Assembly: GCF_937123735.1 (NCBI RefSeq)
Contig: NZ_CAKZKL010000010.1
Span: 1-64,000 of the forward strand
Reading direction: 5' to 3'
Length of the DNA: 64,000 nt
Source of the DNA: an uncultured Lentibacter sp.
Lineage (GTDB): Bacteria > Pseudomonadota > Alphaproteobacteria > Rhodobacterales > Rhodobacteraceae
This document shows positions 32,975 through 42,948 of the stretch, piece after piece; position 1 is the stretch's first letter, and every line of letters starts with the position of its first letter. The notes beneath the pieces are model-generated. The model worked only from the letters and a program-made list of their open reading frames with translations, did not search any database and had not been told where the DNA came from. The position numbers were made by a program, and so were the translations under genes.

Positions 32975-35268
32975 CCCAGAAAATGCCGCTTTCGCTGACG
33001 ATCAAGGCTGGCGGGAAGGCCAAGTTGAAGCCATCCGCCAATTTGAGTGCCCCTGTTGCGGCTGCCCCTGTTGCGGCTGCCCCTGTTGCGGCGGCCTCTG
33101 CGCGCCCGAAGGCGCCTGCGGCCAAGCCGCATGACGCAGGCGGCACCCACGCGCCAAGCGGCGGGCGTGCTGCGGCCACGGCGGCGCTTCTGGCAACCTA
33201 TGCGGCGCTTTTGGGGGTCACGCTTGTGGCGCGCGACTTGAGCGAGCAGATGGACCAACAGGCGGCCGATGCTGACATTGCCGGGGGCCTTCGGCCAGAG
33301 GGCCTGGCGCAGGTGTTGCAAGCGCAGGGGCTGACGGCCTCTGTTCAGACCATCTCACACGCCCTTCACGGTGCATGGCCCGCGCTGGCCCTGATGAGCA
33401 GTGGCCAGTTTTTGCTGGTGCTCGCCGAAGAGGACGGGGCCCTCGTGATCTATGACAAAAGTTGCCCGGACAACCGCGCCCGGGTTGCGCTGGCGGAGTT
33501 TGAACCCTTCTTCACCGGCACGCTGGTCTGCGCTGAGGCCCGGCTTGAGCAGCTGAGTGCTGCGCATGGGCCCGCGCGCGCAGCGCCGCATTGGTTCTGG
33601 GGGGCGTTTGGCGGCTTTAAGCGGGCCTTTGGCGAGATCGTGCTGGGCTCTTTCGTGGCCAACTTGCTGGCTGTGGCCGTGGCGCTGTTCAGCTTGCAGG
33701 TCTATGATCGGGTGATCCCGCACCAAAGCGAAGCCACTCTCTGGGTGTTGGCGGCGGGTGCGGCGCTGGCGATTGTGATGGAGGCTTTGCTTAAGATTTC
33801 GCGGGCGCGGCTCATGGATGGTGCGGGCCGTCAGATCGAGCTGGGGGTGCAGGGCGTGCTGATGAACCGGCTGTTGGGAATGCGCAGCGAGCGGGCAGGG
33901 CAGGAGCCAAGCCAGCTGTTCAGCGCGATGCGCGAATTTGGCGCTGTGCGAGAGTTTTTCACCGCCTCCACCGTCGGGGCGCTGGCTGATATCCCCTTTA
34001 TTTTCATTTTCCTGCTGCTGGTGGCTTCCATTGCCGGGCCTGTCGTTTGGGTCCTGATTTTGGGGGGAGTGCTCATGGTGCTGCCGGGGGTATTTTTGCA
34101 ACAAAAGATGATCCGCCTGACCAAGGAGACCCAAGGTGCGGGGGCCAAGGCGAGCCGCATCTTGCATGAGACGATCTTTGAGCTCGACACCGTCAAGACC
34201 CAACGTGCCGAGGACCGGGTGCGCCGGATTTGGGAAGAGCTGACAACCCTTTCTGCGCTCAAGTCCAGCGAGCAGCGCCAGCTGGCATCGGCGCTAAGCT
34301 TCTGGAGCCAGGGGGTGCAACAGGCCACTTATGTGGGCGCAGTCATCATGGGGGCTTATCTCGTGTTTGCCGGGGAATTGACGGTGGGCTCGATCATTGC
34401 GGTTGGATTGCTGACCGGGCGCACCCTCGGGCCGTTGACCCAGCTGGCCAGCACATTGGCCCGTTGGGGCAATGTGAAGGCGGCACTTGATGGGTTGGAT
34501 GCGGTGGCAGAGGCCCCACAAGACCGCAGCGAGGCGCGCAGCTATTTACGCCGTGCCACACTCAGCGGAGCCTATGAGCTGCATGAAATGCGCTTTGCCT
34601 ATGACGGTGCGGGCAAGCCGCAGCTGGATGTGGCCGCCTTGCAGCTCAAGGCGGGCGAGGCGGTGGCCGTGCTTGGGGCCAATGGCTCGGGCAAATCGAC
34701 CTTGCTGAAGGTTCTTGCCGGGCTGTATGCGCCGAGCACGGGGCGGATCTTGCTGGATGGGGTCGAGATGGGGCAGATCGACCCGCGCGATTTGCGCCGG
34801 GCGGTGGGATACCTTGGGCAGGAGGTGAAGCTCTTTGCCGGCAGCCTGCGCGACAATCTCAACCTGACCCTGCTGGAGCGCGATGATGCGCGCTTGCTTG
34901 AGGCGCTCGATTTTGCCGGGCTTGGGCCCTATGTGAAAAGTCATCCCAAGGGGCTTGATCTTGATATTCGCGATGGCGGTGCCGGGCTTTCCATCGGGCA
35001 GCGCCAATCGATTGGTTGGGCGCGGCTTTGGCTGCAAGACCCGGCGATCTGCCTGTTGGATGAGCCCACGGCCGCGCTGGACCAGACGCTTGAGAAGGTG
35101 TTGGTCGATCGTTTGAAAAACTGGTTGTCCGGGCGCACCGCCGTGATTGCAACGCATCGGGTGCCGATTTTGCAGCTCACCAGCCGCACGGTGATTTTGC
35201 AGGATGGCCGTCTGGCCGTGGACGGGCCGCGCGATCAGGTGTTGGCGCATTTGAGCAAGGGAGCCTGA
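32971..35268 (+). CDS. Type I secretion ABC transporter/permease, LapB-like
   Basis: A 765-residue exporter. A low-complexity Ala/Pro N-terminus (residues 15-60) leads to a C39-like domain (about 75-195) without the protease Cys/His pair, as in LapB and HlyB, where it docks the substrate. Membrane helices (about 215-450, beginning VLGSFVANLLAVAVALFSLQ) and the ATPase domain follow: Walker A VLGANGSGKSTLL near 566, signature LSIGQRQS (Ile replacing the first Gly of LSGGQ), Walker B CLLDEPTAALD and switch His in ATHRVP. The start is TTG 32971, overlapping the TolC stop, or ATG 32983. HlyD starts 2 nt after the stop. Confidence 0.9.
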   Translation: MTQKMPLSLTIKAGGKAKLKPSANLSAPVAAAPVAAAPVAAASARPKAPAAKPHDAGGTHAPSGGRAAATAALLATYAALLGVTLVARDLSEQMDQQAADADIAGGLRPEGLAQVLQAQGLTASVQTISHALHGAWPALALMSSGQFLLVLAEEDGALVIYDKSCPDNRARVALAEFEPFFTGTLVCAEARLEQLSAAHGPARAAPHWFWGAFGGFKRAFGEIVLGSFVANLLAVAVALFSLQVYDRVIPHQSEATLWVLAAGAALAIVMEALLKISRARLMDGAGRQIELGVQGVLMNRLLGMRSERAGQEPSQLFSAMREFGAVREFFTASTVGALADIPFIFIFLLLVASIAGPVVWVLILGGVLMVLPGVFLQQKMIRLTKETQGAGAKASRILHETIFELDTVKTQRAEDRVRRIWEELTTLSALKSSEQRQLASALSFWSQGVQQATYVGAVIMGAYLVFAGELTVGSIIAVGLLTGRTLGPLTQLASTLARWGNVKAALDGLDAVAEAPQDRSEARSYLRRATLSGAYELHEMRFAYDGAGKPQLDVAALQLKAGEAVAVLGANGSGKSTLLKVLAGLYAPSTGRILLDGVEMGQIDPRDLRRAVGYLGQEVKLFAGSLRDNLNLTLLERDDARLLEALDFAGLGPYVKSHPKGLDLDIRDGGAGLSIGQRQSIGWARLWLQDPAICLLDEPTAALDQTLEKVLVDRLKNWLSGRTAVIATHRVPILQLTSRTVILQDGRLAVDGPRDQVLAHLSKGA
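33049..33093 (+). repeat. 15-bp tandem repeat inside the ABC gene (Ala-Pro-Val-Ala-Ala units)
   Basis: GCCCCTGTTGCGGCT occurs three times head to tail (the last unit ends GCG), encoding APVAA units in the N-terminal extension of the exporter. In-frame repeats of this kind are prone to copy-number change without breaking the gene. Confidence 0.85.
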
Positions 35269-35270
35269 AG

Positions 35271-36458
35271 ATGTCTGTCACTGCGCCACCGCTTTCAAAC
35301 CAGTTGGGTGCGCGGCTGCGCGGCCCGAGCCTGACCATCTGGCTTTGTGCGGCGACGGTGTTTGTGTTTATCCTTTGGGCTGCCTTTGCCTGGGTCGACG
35401 AGATTGTGCGCGCAGATGGCGAGATGATTTCTTCGTCACGGCCCCAGATCATCCAGAACCTTGAGGGCGGCATATTGGCCGAGCTTCTGGTGAAGGAGGG
35501 GCAGGTTGTGAACGAGGGCGATGTGCTGGCGCGGCTGCGCGGCACGCAGTTTCAATCATCGGTGGATGAGCTGCAAGACCAGCTGATTGCGCTCGACATC
35601 CGCCGCCGGCGGATTGAGGCGGAGATCGAGGGGCGCAGCGAATTTGGTGTGCCGGAGGTTTTGCAACTGCGCAGCCCTGATATTGTCGCGTCCGAGCGTG
35701 CACTGCTGGTGGCGCGCCAGACCGAATACACCACCGCCCGCGCGGGCGCGCAGCGGGTGTTGGAGCAGGCTTTACAGGAAAAACAGCTTCTGGAGGATCT
35801 GCTCAAACAGAAGATTGTTGCGCTGATTGAGGTGACACGGGCGCGCAAGGCCTATGCGGATGCCAAGAACCGGTTTGATGACATCACCACCAAGACCGAG
35901 CTGGAGCGCGCGCAGGCCTATTCGGACACGCTCAAGGAGCTGGCCACCCTGCGCCAGACCTTCAAGGCCTCGCAAGACCGTCTCAGCCGCACCACGCTGC
36001 GCGCGCCGATGCGCGGGATCGTCAACGGGTTGGCTGTGACCACCATCGGCGGGGTTGTGCGCCCGGGTGAAGAGATTTTGCAGATCATTCCGCTGGATGA
36101 GGAGCTGTTTGTCGAGGCGCGGGTGCGGCCCAAGGATATTGCCAACATTCGCCGTGGCCAGGAGGCGACTGTGAAGCTTTCGGCCTATGACTATACAATT
36201 TACGGTAGCCTCAAGGGCCAGGTGGATGTGATTTCGGCAGATACGTTCAAGGACGAGACCACCCGTGATCCAAACGCCTCGGCCCATTACAAGGTGACGG
36301 TCAAGGTGGATATGAGCCAGCTCAACGCGCGCCAGAGCCAGATCGAGATCCGCCCCGGGATGCAGGCAAGTGTGGAGCTGCACACGGGGGCAAAGACCGT
36401 GCTGAGCTACCTGCTCAAGCCGCTTTACAAGAGCCGCGAAGCCTTCCGCGAGCCTTAG
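35271..36458 (+). CDS. HlyD/LapC-family periplasmic adaptor of the type I secretion system
   Basis: A 395-residue membrane-fusion protein. One N-terminal membrane segment (about residues 24-43, IWLCAATVFVFILWAAFAWV) is followed by the first half of the lipoyl domain (IIQNLEGGILAELLVKEGQV), a coiled-coil hairpin (about 95-245), the second lipoyl half (LRAPMRGIVNGLAVTTIGGV) and the beta-barrel/C-terminal part ending RPGMQASVELHTGAKTVLSY. It links the inner-membrane ABC protein to the TolC-like channel. Its TAG overlaps the stop of the convergent acyltransferase gene by 3 bp. Confidence 0.93.
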   Translation: MSVTAPPLSNQLGARLRGPSLTIWLCAATVFVFILWAAFAWVDEIVRADGEMISSSRPQIIQNLEGGILAELLVKEGQVVNEGDVLARLRGTQFQSSVDELQDQLIALDIRRRRIEAEIEGRSEFGVPEVLQLRSPDIVASERALLVARQTEYTTARAGAQRVLEQALQEKQLLEDLLKQKIVALIEVTRARKAYADAKNRFDDITTKTELERAQAYSDTLKELATLRQTFKASQDRLSRTTLRAPMRGIVNGLAVTTIGGVVRPGEEILQIIPLDEELFVEARVRPKDIANIRRGQEATVKLSAYDYTIYGSLKGQVDVISADTFKDETTRDPNASAHYKVTVKVDMSQLNARQSQIEIRPGMQASVELHTGAKTVLSYLLKPLYKSREAFREP

Positions 36459-37210
36459 GCACCCGCGTCAAACACCTCTGACATGGCCGCGTGCAGGCGG
36501 GCGAGGTCGTCTTCGACCGTGGCAGACAGATCGCAGGCGAAAGGTGGCAGCACCTTGAGCGTGATTGTGCCGCTTTTGGGCACAAACCTGCCCCGTGGCA
36601 GGAGCTTGTCGGAGCCGAGGATGACGATGGGGCGGATGCTGCGCCCTGTGTCGCGGGCCACCACAACGGCCCCGGCCTTGAAGCTGCCAAGCGAGGGCGT
36701 GCGCACGCGGGTGCCTTCGGGGAAGAGCACGACAGAGCGGCGCGCCGGCATTTCGGCCACGGCCTTTGTAAGCGTTTCCATGGCGACCTTGCCGCTGGCG
36801 CGGTCGATCTCCACGAGCCCGGCCCCTTTGAAGCCGGTGGACAGCAGGGCGGCATCGCAGAGCTCTTTCTTGGCGGCGAAGGTGAACCATTTGCCATCGG
36901 GCACCGTGTCCATCAGGGTGAAACCGTCAAGGTGGCTGCGGTGATTGATCACGATGAGGCTGTTGTCATCGGCCAGCAGCGCGGCTTTGTCCTCTTCTGA
37001 CATGGTCACGCGGATGCTGAGCAACCACAAGAGGCGTGTGCAAGCGCGCTTGACGGTGCGCCAATACCAGCCCCGAAAGCCTGCGCGGCGCGCACACACA
37101 AGCGGCACAAAACCGATGTAGAGAAAATACACCGGCCCCAGCAGGCAGAGGGCAAAACGTTTGGCCAGCCGCAGGGCGGCATGGTCGCTCGGGGAGAGGG
37201 TGTTTGGCAT
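36455..37210 (-). CDS. plsC: 1-acyl-sn-glycerol-3-phosphate acyltransferase (PlsC-like)
   Basis: A 251-residue membrane-associated acyltransferase of phospholipid synthesis, transferring an acyl chain to lysophosphatidate. Motif I is NHRSHLDGFT (NHx4D), motif II is around KGAGLVEIDRASG, and motif III is LFPEGTRVRTPSLGSFK. A hydrophobic N-terminal segment (ALCLLGPVYFLYIGFVPLV) anchors it. ATG 37210 gives the family-like N-terminus; in-frame sequence upstream to 37396 overlaps the MATE start and is dismissed. A close paralogue function, such as an ornithine-lipid O-acyltransferase, cannot be excluded. Confidence 0.85.
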   Translation of the reverse strand: MPNTLSPSDHAALRLAKRFALCLLGPVYFLYIGFVPLVCARRAGFRGWYWRTVKRACTRLLWLLSIRVTMSEEDKAALLADDNSLIVINHRSHLDGFTLMDTVPDGKWFTFAAKKELCDAALLSTGFKGAGLVEIDRASGKVAMETLTKAVAEMPARRSVVLFPEGTRVRTPSLGSFKAGAVVVARDTGRSIRPIVILGSDKLLPRGRFVPKSGTITLKVLPPFACDLSATVEDDLARLHAAMSEVFDAGA

Positions 37211-37383
37211 GGCAGCAGTCAACCTTGTGGCGCGTTCGGGCGCATGTCCCTGCGTCACCCTTGTTGCCTCTATCGGCCAAAAGGACACGGAATTCAACGG
37301 GTTTCGCGAAACCAGCTGCCGGTTCGCCCCGGGATTGAGCCGCAGGCCTTGCCGTGGCCTGCGCTGCGGCGTAAGCCTTTGGC

Positions 37384-38757
37384 ATGACGGAGACAACGCG
37401 CGACCACATCAAGGCCTATCTCGTGCTCGGCTTGCCCCTTGTGGGCAGCCATGTGGCGCAGATGTCGATCAATTTGATCGATACGCTGATGCTGGGCTGG
37501 TATGATGTGGATGCGCTGGCCGCGCAGGTTCTTGCGAGCACCTTGTTTTTTGTCTTCTTCATTTTCGGGTCCGGGTTTGCCTGGGCCGTGATGCCCAAGG
37601 TGGCCGCGGCCGAGGGGGCCGGGGATGAGCGTGGCGCGCGGCGGGTGACGCGGATGGGGCTTTGGGCCTCGATCATGTTTGGCGTGGCGGTGATGCCGTT
37701 TTTCATTTGGTCCGAGCCGGTCTTGCTGGCCCTGGGGCAGACGCCGGCCCTAGCGGCTTTGGGGGCGGAGTATCTCATGGTGGCCGGATGGGGGATCTTC
37801 CCGGCACTCATGGTGATGACGCTCAAGAGCTTTCTGGCCGCTCTGGAGAAGACCCAAGCGGTGCTCTGGATCACGGTTGCGGCGGTATTTGCCAATGCCT
37901 TGGTGAACTATGCGTTGATTTTTGGCAATTGGGGCGCGCCGGAGCTGGGTATTTTGGGCGCGGCCTGGGCTTCGCTTGTTGTGCAGTTGCTGTCTTTTGC
38001 CTTGATCGTGGTCTATGCGCAGCGCGCCACGCCTGAGCATCAACTTTTCGTGCGCTTCTGGCGCGCCGATTGGGAGGCCTTTGGCGAGGTCTTTCGCCTG
38101 GGCTGGCCCATCGGGATCACGGCGCTGGCGGAGGTGGGTTTGTTTGCGGCCAGCTCGGTGATGATGGGCTGGCTGGGGACGATCCCGCTGGCGGCACATG
38201 GCATTGCGATGCAAGTGATTTCGCTGGCCTTCATGGTGCACCTTGGTTTGAGCAATGCGGCCACGGTGCGCGCGGGGCGGGCGCTTGGGCGGGGCGATAT
38301 GGCCGGGCTGCGCCACGGCGGCTTCACGGTGTTCGGGATGTCTCTGGCGGTTGCGGTTCTGGCGGTTGTGACTTTTCTGCTCGTGCCGGAGCTGCTGCTG
38401 GGTGCCTTTTTGGACCCGCGTGACCCGGATGCGCCCGCTGTTCTGGCGATTGGCGTGGGGCTGATGGCGGCGGCGGCGCTGTTTCAGCTGGTGGATGCGG
38501 CCCAGGTTATGGCGCTCGGGCTGTTGCGCGGCGTGCAAGACACGCGCCTGCCCATGGTGATTGCTGCGGTGGCCTATTGGCTCATCGGGGTGCCGGCCTC
38601 TTATGTCTTGGGGTTTGTCTTTGAGCTGGGAGGCGTGGGTATCTGGCTGGGGCTGGCGCTCGGCTTGGCGGTTGCGGCGGTCTTGCTGATTTGGCGGTTC
38701 CTTGTCTGGCGCCCCGCAGTGGCCGCGGCTGCGCCAGTGCAGAGCGACAGCGCCTAG
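37384..38757 (+). CDS. MATE-family multidrug/Na+ efflux transporter (NorM-like)
   Basis: A 457-residue inner-membrane protein with twelve predicted helices in two MatE halves. The first half starts YLVLGLPLVGSHVAQMSINLIDTLMLGW, and the second begins near residue 235 with FRLGWPIGITALAEVGLF. Conserved MATE features include the AGWGIFPALM and AAHGIAMQVISLAF regions and GLLRGVQDTRLPM. It would export cationic drugs or metabolites using an ion gradient. It is divergent from plsC, and its stop overlaps that of the next, convergent gene by 3 bp. Confidence 0.92.
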   Translation: MTETTRDHIKAYLVLGLPLVGSHVAQMSINLIDTLMLGWYDVDALAAQVLASTLFFVFFIFGSGFAWAVMPKVAAAEGAGDERGARRVTRMGLWASIMFGVAVMPFFIWSEPVLLALGQTPALAALGAEYLMVAGWGIFPALMVMTLKSFLAALEKTQAVLWITVAAVFANALVNYALIFGNWGAPELGILGAAWASLVVQLLSFALIVVYAQRATPEHQLFVRFWRADWEAFGEVFRLGWPIGITALAEVGLFAASSVMMGWLGTIPLAAHGIAMQVISLAFMVHLGLSNAATVRAGRALGRGDMAGLRHGGFTVFGMSLAVAVLAVVTFLLVPELLLGAFLDPRDPDAPAVLAIGVGLMAAAALFQLVDAAQVMALGLLRGVQDTRLPMVIAAVAYWLIGVPASYVLGFVFELGGVGIWLGLALGLAVAAVLLIWRFLVWRPAVAAAAPVQSDSA

Positions 38758-39176
38758 CGCTCTGGTGGTGCGGCGCTCGGTCCGGCGAGCCGGTCAGCTT
38801 TCTTGCGCACGAGGATCGTGCGCAGATCATGCATCGCAAGCAAGAGAGCATCGGTGACCGCCTCTAGCTGGGCCTCGCTGGCCTTTGACTGGGCCCATTG
38901 GCTGGTGAGGTTGAGGTGGTCCACCGCCCGGTGGATGTCATCCATGTCGCGCCGGGCCAGCAGGCCGCGACGCTCTTGGACCCAGTTTTCAATGGCCTCA
39001 AGATCGGTGGCAGAGAGCGCCCGCCCGCCCTGGGGCTTGATCTCCCCATTGCGGATGTTGACCGTGGCGATTGGCTCCATCTCGATCCGTTTCTGGCGGT
39101 TTGCGGTATCAACGCGAAACACCAGAGCTCCGTTTTCTCGCACGCGAAAATAAAAGGGAGGAAGCTCTAAAACCAT
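38754..39176 (-). CDS. Conserved hypothetical protein of Rhodobacterales type
   Basis: A 140-residue soluble protein, no family name known to me. It starts MVLELPPFYFRVRENGALVF and contains TVNIRNGEIKPQGGRALSAT, then a helical part AIENWVQERRGLLARRDMDD and a basic C-terminus ending VRKKADRLAG. The sequence style looks conserved and non-repetitive, without signal peptide or membrane helix. ATG 39176 is chosen because residues from there form a compact domain; longer in-frame starts reach into the aminotransferase gene. It lies 19 bp downstream of aspC on the same strand and may be co-transcribed. Function unknown. Confidence 0.75.
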   Translation of the reverse strand: MVLELPPFYFRVRENGALVFRVDTANRQKRIEMEPIATVNIRNGEIKPQGGRALSATDLEAIENWVQERRGLLARRDMDDIHRAVDHLNLTSQWAQSKASEAQLEAVTDALLLAMHDLRTILVRKKADRLAGPSAAPPER

Positions 39177-39195
39177 GAAAAACCCGATGAACCGA

Positions 39196-40434
<1,239 letters not shown>

Positions 40435-40485
40435 TTAGGTTGCTGTGTGAGGCTGATCAAGGAAGATCGGCGGAAAAGGAGAGAT

Positions 40486-40875
40486 ATGTCTGAAGAGCTG
40501 AGCAAAGGCTGGTTTGATCCGGAAACATCCACCTTCGGAGACCGTGTGGCGGGCGCGCGCGAGGCGGCGGGGATGAGCCAGAAACAGCTGGCCAAGCGGC
40601 TGGGTGTCAAGATCGTGACCCTGCGAAACTGGGAAAACGACATGGCCGAACCCCGCGCCAACAAGCTGAGCATGTTGGCGGGGCTGCTCAATGTTTCGAT
40701 GATGTGGTTGCTGGATGGCTCGGGCGAGGGCGTTGACCCTGAGCAGCATGTGACCCGCGAGGAAAAGGATATGAACGAAATTCTCGCAGAGATTGTCGAT
40801 CTCAAGAGCCGCGCCTTGCGCACGGCCAACCGGCTGGGTGCCTTGGAGAAAAAACTCCGCACATGGGCGCAATAA
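40486..40875 (+). CDS. XRE-family helix-turn-helix transcriptional regulator
   Basis: A 129-residue DNA-binding protein. The HTH_3 domain covers about residues 18-75: FGDRVAGAREAAGMSQKQLA, KRLGVKIVTLRNWENDMAEP and NKLSMLAGLLNVSMMWLLDG. A helical C-terminal tail (EEKDMNEILAEIVDLKSRAL) probably dimerises. ATG 40486 follows AAAAGGAGA. It is divergent from aspC, and sdhE starts 1 nt after its stop codon, so the regulator and sdhE are probably one transcript. The target genes are unknown. Confidence 0.88.
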   Translation: MSEELSKGWFDPETSTFGDRVAGAREAAGMSQKQLAKRLGVKIVTLRNWENDMAEPRANKLSMLAGLLNVSMMWLLDGSGEGVDPEQHVTREEKDMNEILAEIVDLKSRALRTANRLGALEKKLRTWAQ

Positions 40876-40876
40876 G

Positions 40877-41140
40877 ATGGTGGCCGAGACACGGGAGCTG
40901 CGTCTGAAACGGCTCACCATGCGCTCCATGCGGCGTGGGATTAAAGAGATGGATCTCATATTAATGCGGTTTGCCCGGGCGCGCCTGGAGCAGATGACGG
41001 CGGCTGAGCTTGATTTATATGAGGCTCTATTGGATGAAAACGATCAGGACCTTTATCAGTGGGTGAGTGGGCAAACCCCTGCACCTGAAGGGTTTTTTGG
41101 CCTGATTGAAGAGATCGCCACAGAGGTTTCGGCCCGCTGA
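40877..41140 (+). CDS. sdhE: Succinate dehydrogenase FAD assembly factor SdhE (DUF339)
   Basis: An 87-residue cytoplasmic helper that promotes covalent FAD attachment to the succinate dehydrogenase flavoprotein. The diagnostic motif is MRSMRRGIKEMDLIL, with the conserved RGxxE in the first helices, followed by LYEALLDENDQDLYQWVSG, also typical. ATG 40877 sits one base after the XRE stop and has no separate strong Shine-Dalgarno, suggesting coupling. The sdhABCD genes are not in this window. Confidence 0.92.
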   Translation: MVAETRELRLKRLTMRSMRRGIKEMDLILMRFARARLEQMTAAELDLYEALLDENDQDLYQWVSGQTPAPEGFFGLIEEIATEVSAR

Positions 41141-41255
41141 ACGCGGGTGTTTTGGATTATGTATCTCGCATTTTAGCAATTCGGGTCAGCATTTAACTGA
41201 TTTTTCGGCATTTTGGTTCAGTTTCCTCCTCGAGCAGTTTCGACGGAGACAAAGA

Positions 41256-41753
41256 ATGAGCTTTCAAATGCAAGTAGGAAATGGACCTGAGGCGAGCTTC
41301 ATGTCGGGGTATCTGGAGGCGCTCGCACTTGTCGAGCGGTTGCACAGGCTCCTTCTGGATGTGATCAAGGATGAGTTCGAGCGGGTTGGTGTCCTTGAGA
41401 TCAACGCGGTGCAGGCCTTGCTGCTGTTTAATATCGGCGACAACGAGGTGACTGCGGGAGAGCTGAAAACCCGTGGCTATTATCAGGGCTCAAATGTGAG
41501 CTATAACCTCAAGAAACTTGTCGAGATGGGCTATATGCACCATCAGCGCTGCGAGATTGACCGCCGCTCCGTGCGCGTGAAGCTCACAGCCGAGGGCCGC
41601 AAGATCCATGCGGTTGTGGCCGAGCTCTTCCAGCGCCATGCCGAGGGGCTGGTGAGCCGACAGGTGCTGAGCCACGAGGGGCTGGAAGATATCACCAGCT
41701 CGCTGAAACGGGTCGAGCGTTACTGGGCCGATCAGATCCGGTATATTTATTGA
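41256..41753 (+). CDS. ldtR: MarR-family winged-helix regulator, LdtR type
   Basis: A 165-residue regulator nearly identical in plan to LdtR proteins of Rhizobiales and Rhodobacterales: GPEASFMSGYLEALALVERL, VGVLEINAVQALLLFNIGD, the recognition helix TRGYYQGSNVSYNLKKLVE and the wing CEIDRRSVRVKLTAEGR. From knowledge of relatives, LdtR controls L,D-transpeptidase and envelope or osmotic-stress genes; that role is inherited here by similarity only. ATG 41256 is preceded by GGAG. The 3' end overlaps the convergent DUF1194 gene by 7 bp. Confidence 0.85.
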   Translation: MSFQMQVGNGPEASFMSGYLEALALVERLHRLLLDVIKDEFERVGVLEINAVQALLLFNIGDNEVTAGELKTRGYYQGSNVSYNLKKLVEMGYMHHQRCEIDRRSVRVKLTAEGRKIHAVVAELFQRHAEGLVSRQVLSHEGLEDITSSLKRVERYWADQIRYIY

Positions 41754-42469
41754 GGCCGGATTGGGGCGGGGGTGGCCAGTTGGGAGACGAACTGTGGCGC
41801 GACCTCACGCTCAAGCTTGCGACTCATGGCGCGCTCAAAATCGCGAAAGCCTTGCGCCACTTCCAGAAAGGCCCCCGGACCATGGAGCACTTCGTTTTGA
41901 TAAAAGGGGATAAGCGTGGTTTCGCCCTCGTGGTCGGCCCCATTGATCACCAGCCCGTTGACTGTCACACCGTCAAAGGCGAAGGCGCGATAGGCGTGGC
42001 GGGGCAAAAAGCCTTCGTTGTTGACCCCATCTCCGGAAATATCAACCGTTTGCGCGGCGCACTCCGGAGCAGCCTGAAGGCGCCCGGCCGCATGGCCCAA
42101 AGCATGGCCCATTGCGGTGGGGAATTCGCTGTAACTGCGCTCAAAACGAGCCACATTTTCAGCGACAAACAGAAGATGCGCGCGCGAGCGTATCATCACC
42201 CAGTCTTGAACCAAGGTGTGGTTGTAGCGCCCTGACCATTCAAAGATCGTCAGCGCGACCGGCGCAGGAGAGGCCAGAAAGGCCCGCACCACATCGGGCG
42301 CGATCAGGGCGGCGGCAAGCCCACCTTTTTGCAGGGCATATTCGCCCTTATCGACCGAAGAAGACACATCGAGCGCCAAGACCAGCGCCAGCCGGCAGGG
42401 CAGATCTTGGGCGGGGAGCAGCCCGGGCCAAAGCGCCAGAAGAAGGGCTGCCAACCCGCGCCGGACCAT
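41747..42469 (-). CDS. DUF1194 secreted protein with von Willebrand A-like domain
   Basis: A 240-residue protein with signal sequence MVRRGLAALLLALWPGLLPAQ (cleavage near residue 21) and a vWA-like fold. The MIDAS motif DxSxS appears in LVLALDVSSSVDKGEY, and DISGDGVNNEG and GLVINGADHEGE supply the other metal-site loops. DUF1194 proteins are periplasmic and of unknown role; metal-dependent protein-protein adhesion is the general vWA function. Its ATG at 42469 shares its A with the TGA of gloA, so the two are translationally coupled. Confidence 0.88.
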   Translation of the reverse strand: MVRRGLAALLLALWPGLLPAQDLPCRLALVLALDVSSSVDKGEYALQKGGLAAALIAPDVVRAFLASPAPVALTIFEWSGRYNHTLVQDWVMIRSRAHLLFVAENVARFERSYSEFPTAMGHALGHAAGRLQAAPECAAQTVDISGDGVNNEGFLPRHAYRAFAFDGVTVNGLVINGADHEGETTLIPFYQNEVLHGPGAFLEVAQGFRDFERAMSRKLEREVAPQFVSQLATPAPIRPQ

Positions 42470-42897
42470 CACCAGTGCCCTGTGTTTTCCATGCTCGCCC
42501 AAGGCTCTGCCGGGGCAAGCGGCGCGCCGGCTTGCAGGAACTCGATGGAGACATTGTCCGGAGAGCGCACAAAGGCCATGCGCCCGTCCCGCGGGGGGCG
42601 GTTGATGGTGATTCCGTTGTCCATGAGGTGTTGGCAGAGTGCGTAGATGTCCTCGACCTCGTAGGCCAGATGGCCGAAATGGCGGCTGTCAGAGGGCAGC
42701 TCTGCATCGCCATCCCAGTTGTAGGTGAGCTCGACCGGGCACTCGGGCTGTCCGGGCGGGGCCATGAAAATCAGCGAAAAGCGGCCTTCCTCGCTGTCAT
42801 AATGTCGGGTTTTCTCAAGGCCGATCAGCTCGTAAAAGCGGATCGCTTCTTCCAGATTTTTGACGCGGACCATTGTGTGCAGATATTTGACGTGCAT
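42469..42897 (-). CDS. gloA: Lactoylglutathione lyase (glyoxalase I), VOC superfamily
   Basis: A 142-residue metal-dependent enzyme converting the methylglyoxal-glutathione hemithioacetal to S-lactoylglutathione. Likely metal ligands are His7 in YLHTMVRVKN, Glu in PVELTYNWD, His in RHFGHLAYEVEDIY and Glu in NVSIEFLQAG, spaced as in GlxI. The length is right for the single-domain bacterial enzyme. AAGGAGAG precedes ATG 42897. It forms an operon with the DUF1194 gene. Confidence 0.92.
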   Translation of the reverse strand: MHVKYLHTMVRVKNLEEAIRFYELIGLEKTRHYDSEEGRFSLIFMAPPGQPECPVELTYNWDGDAELPSDSRHFGHLAYEVEDIYALCQHLMDNGITINRPPRDGRMAFVRSPDNVSIEFLQAGAPLAPAEPWASMENTGHW

Positions 42898-42948
42898 AGC
42901 GCTCTCCTTTTGACACCCCAGCCTAGGGCAAAAATGCCGCGCGGCAAG

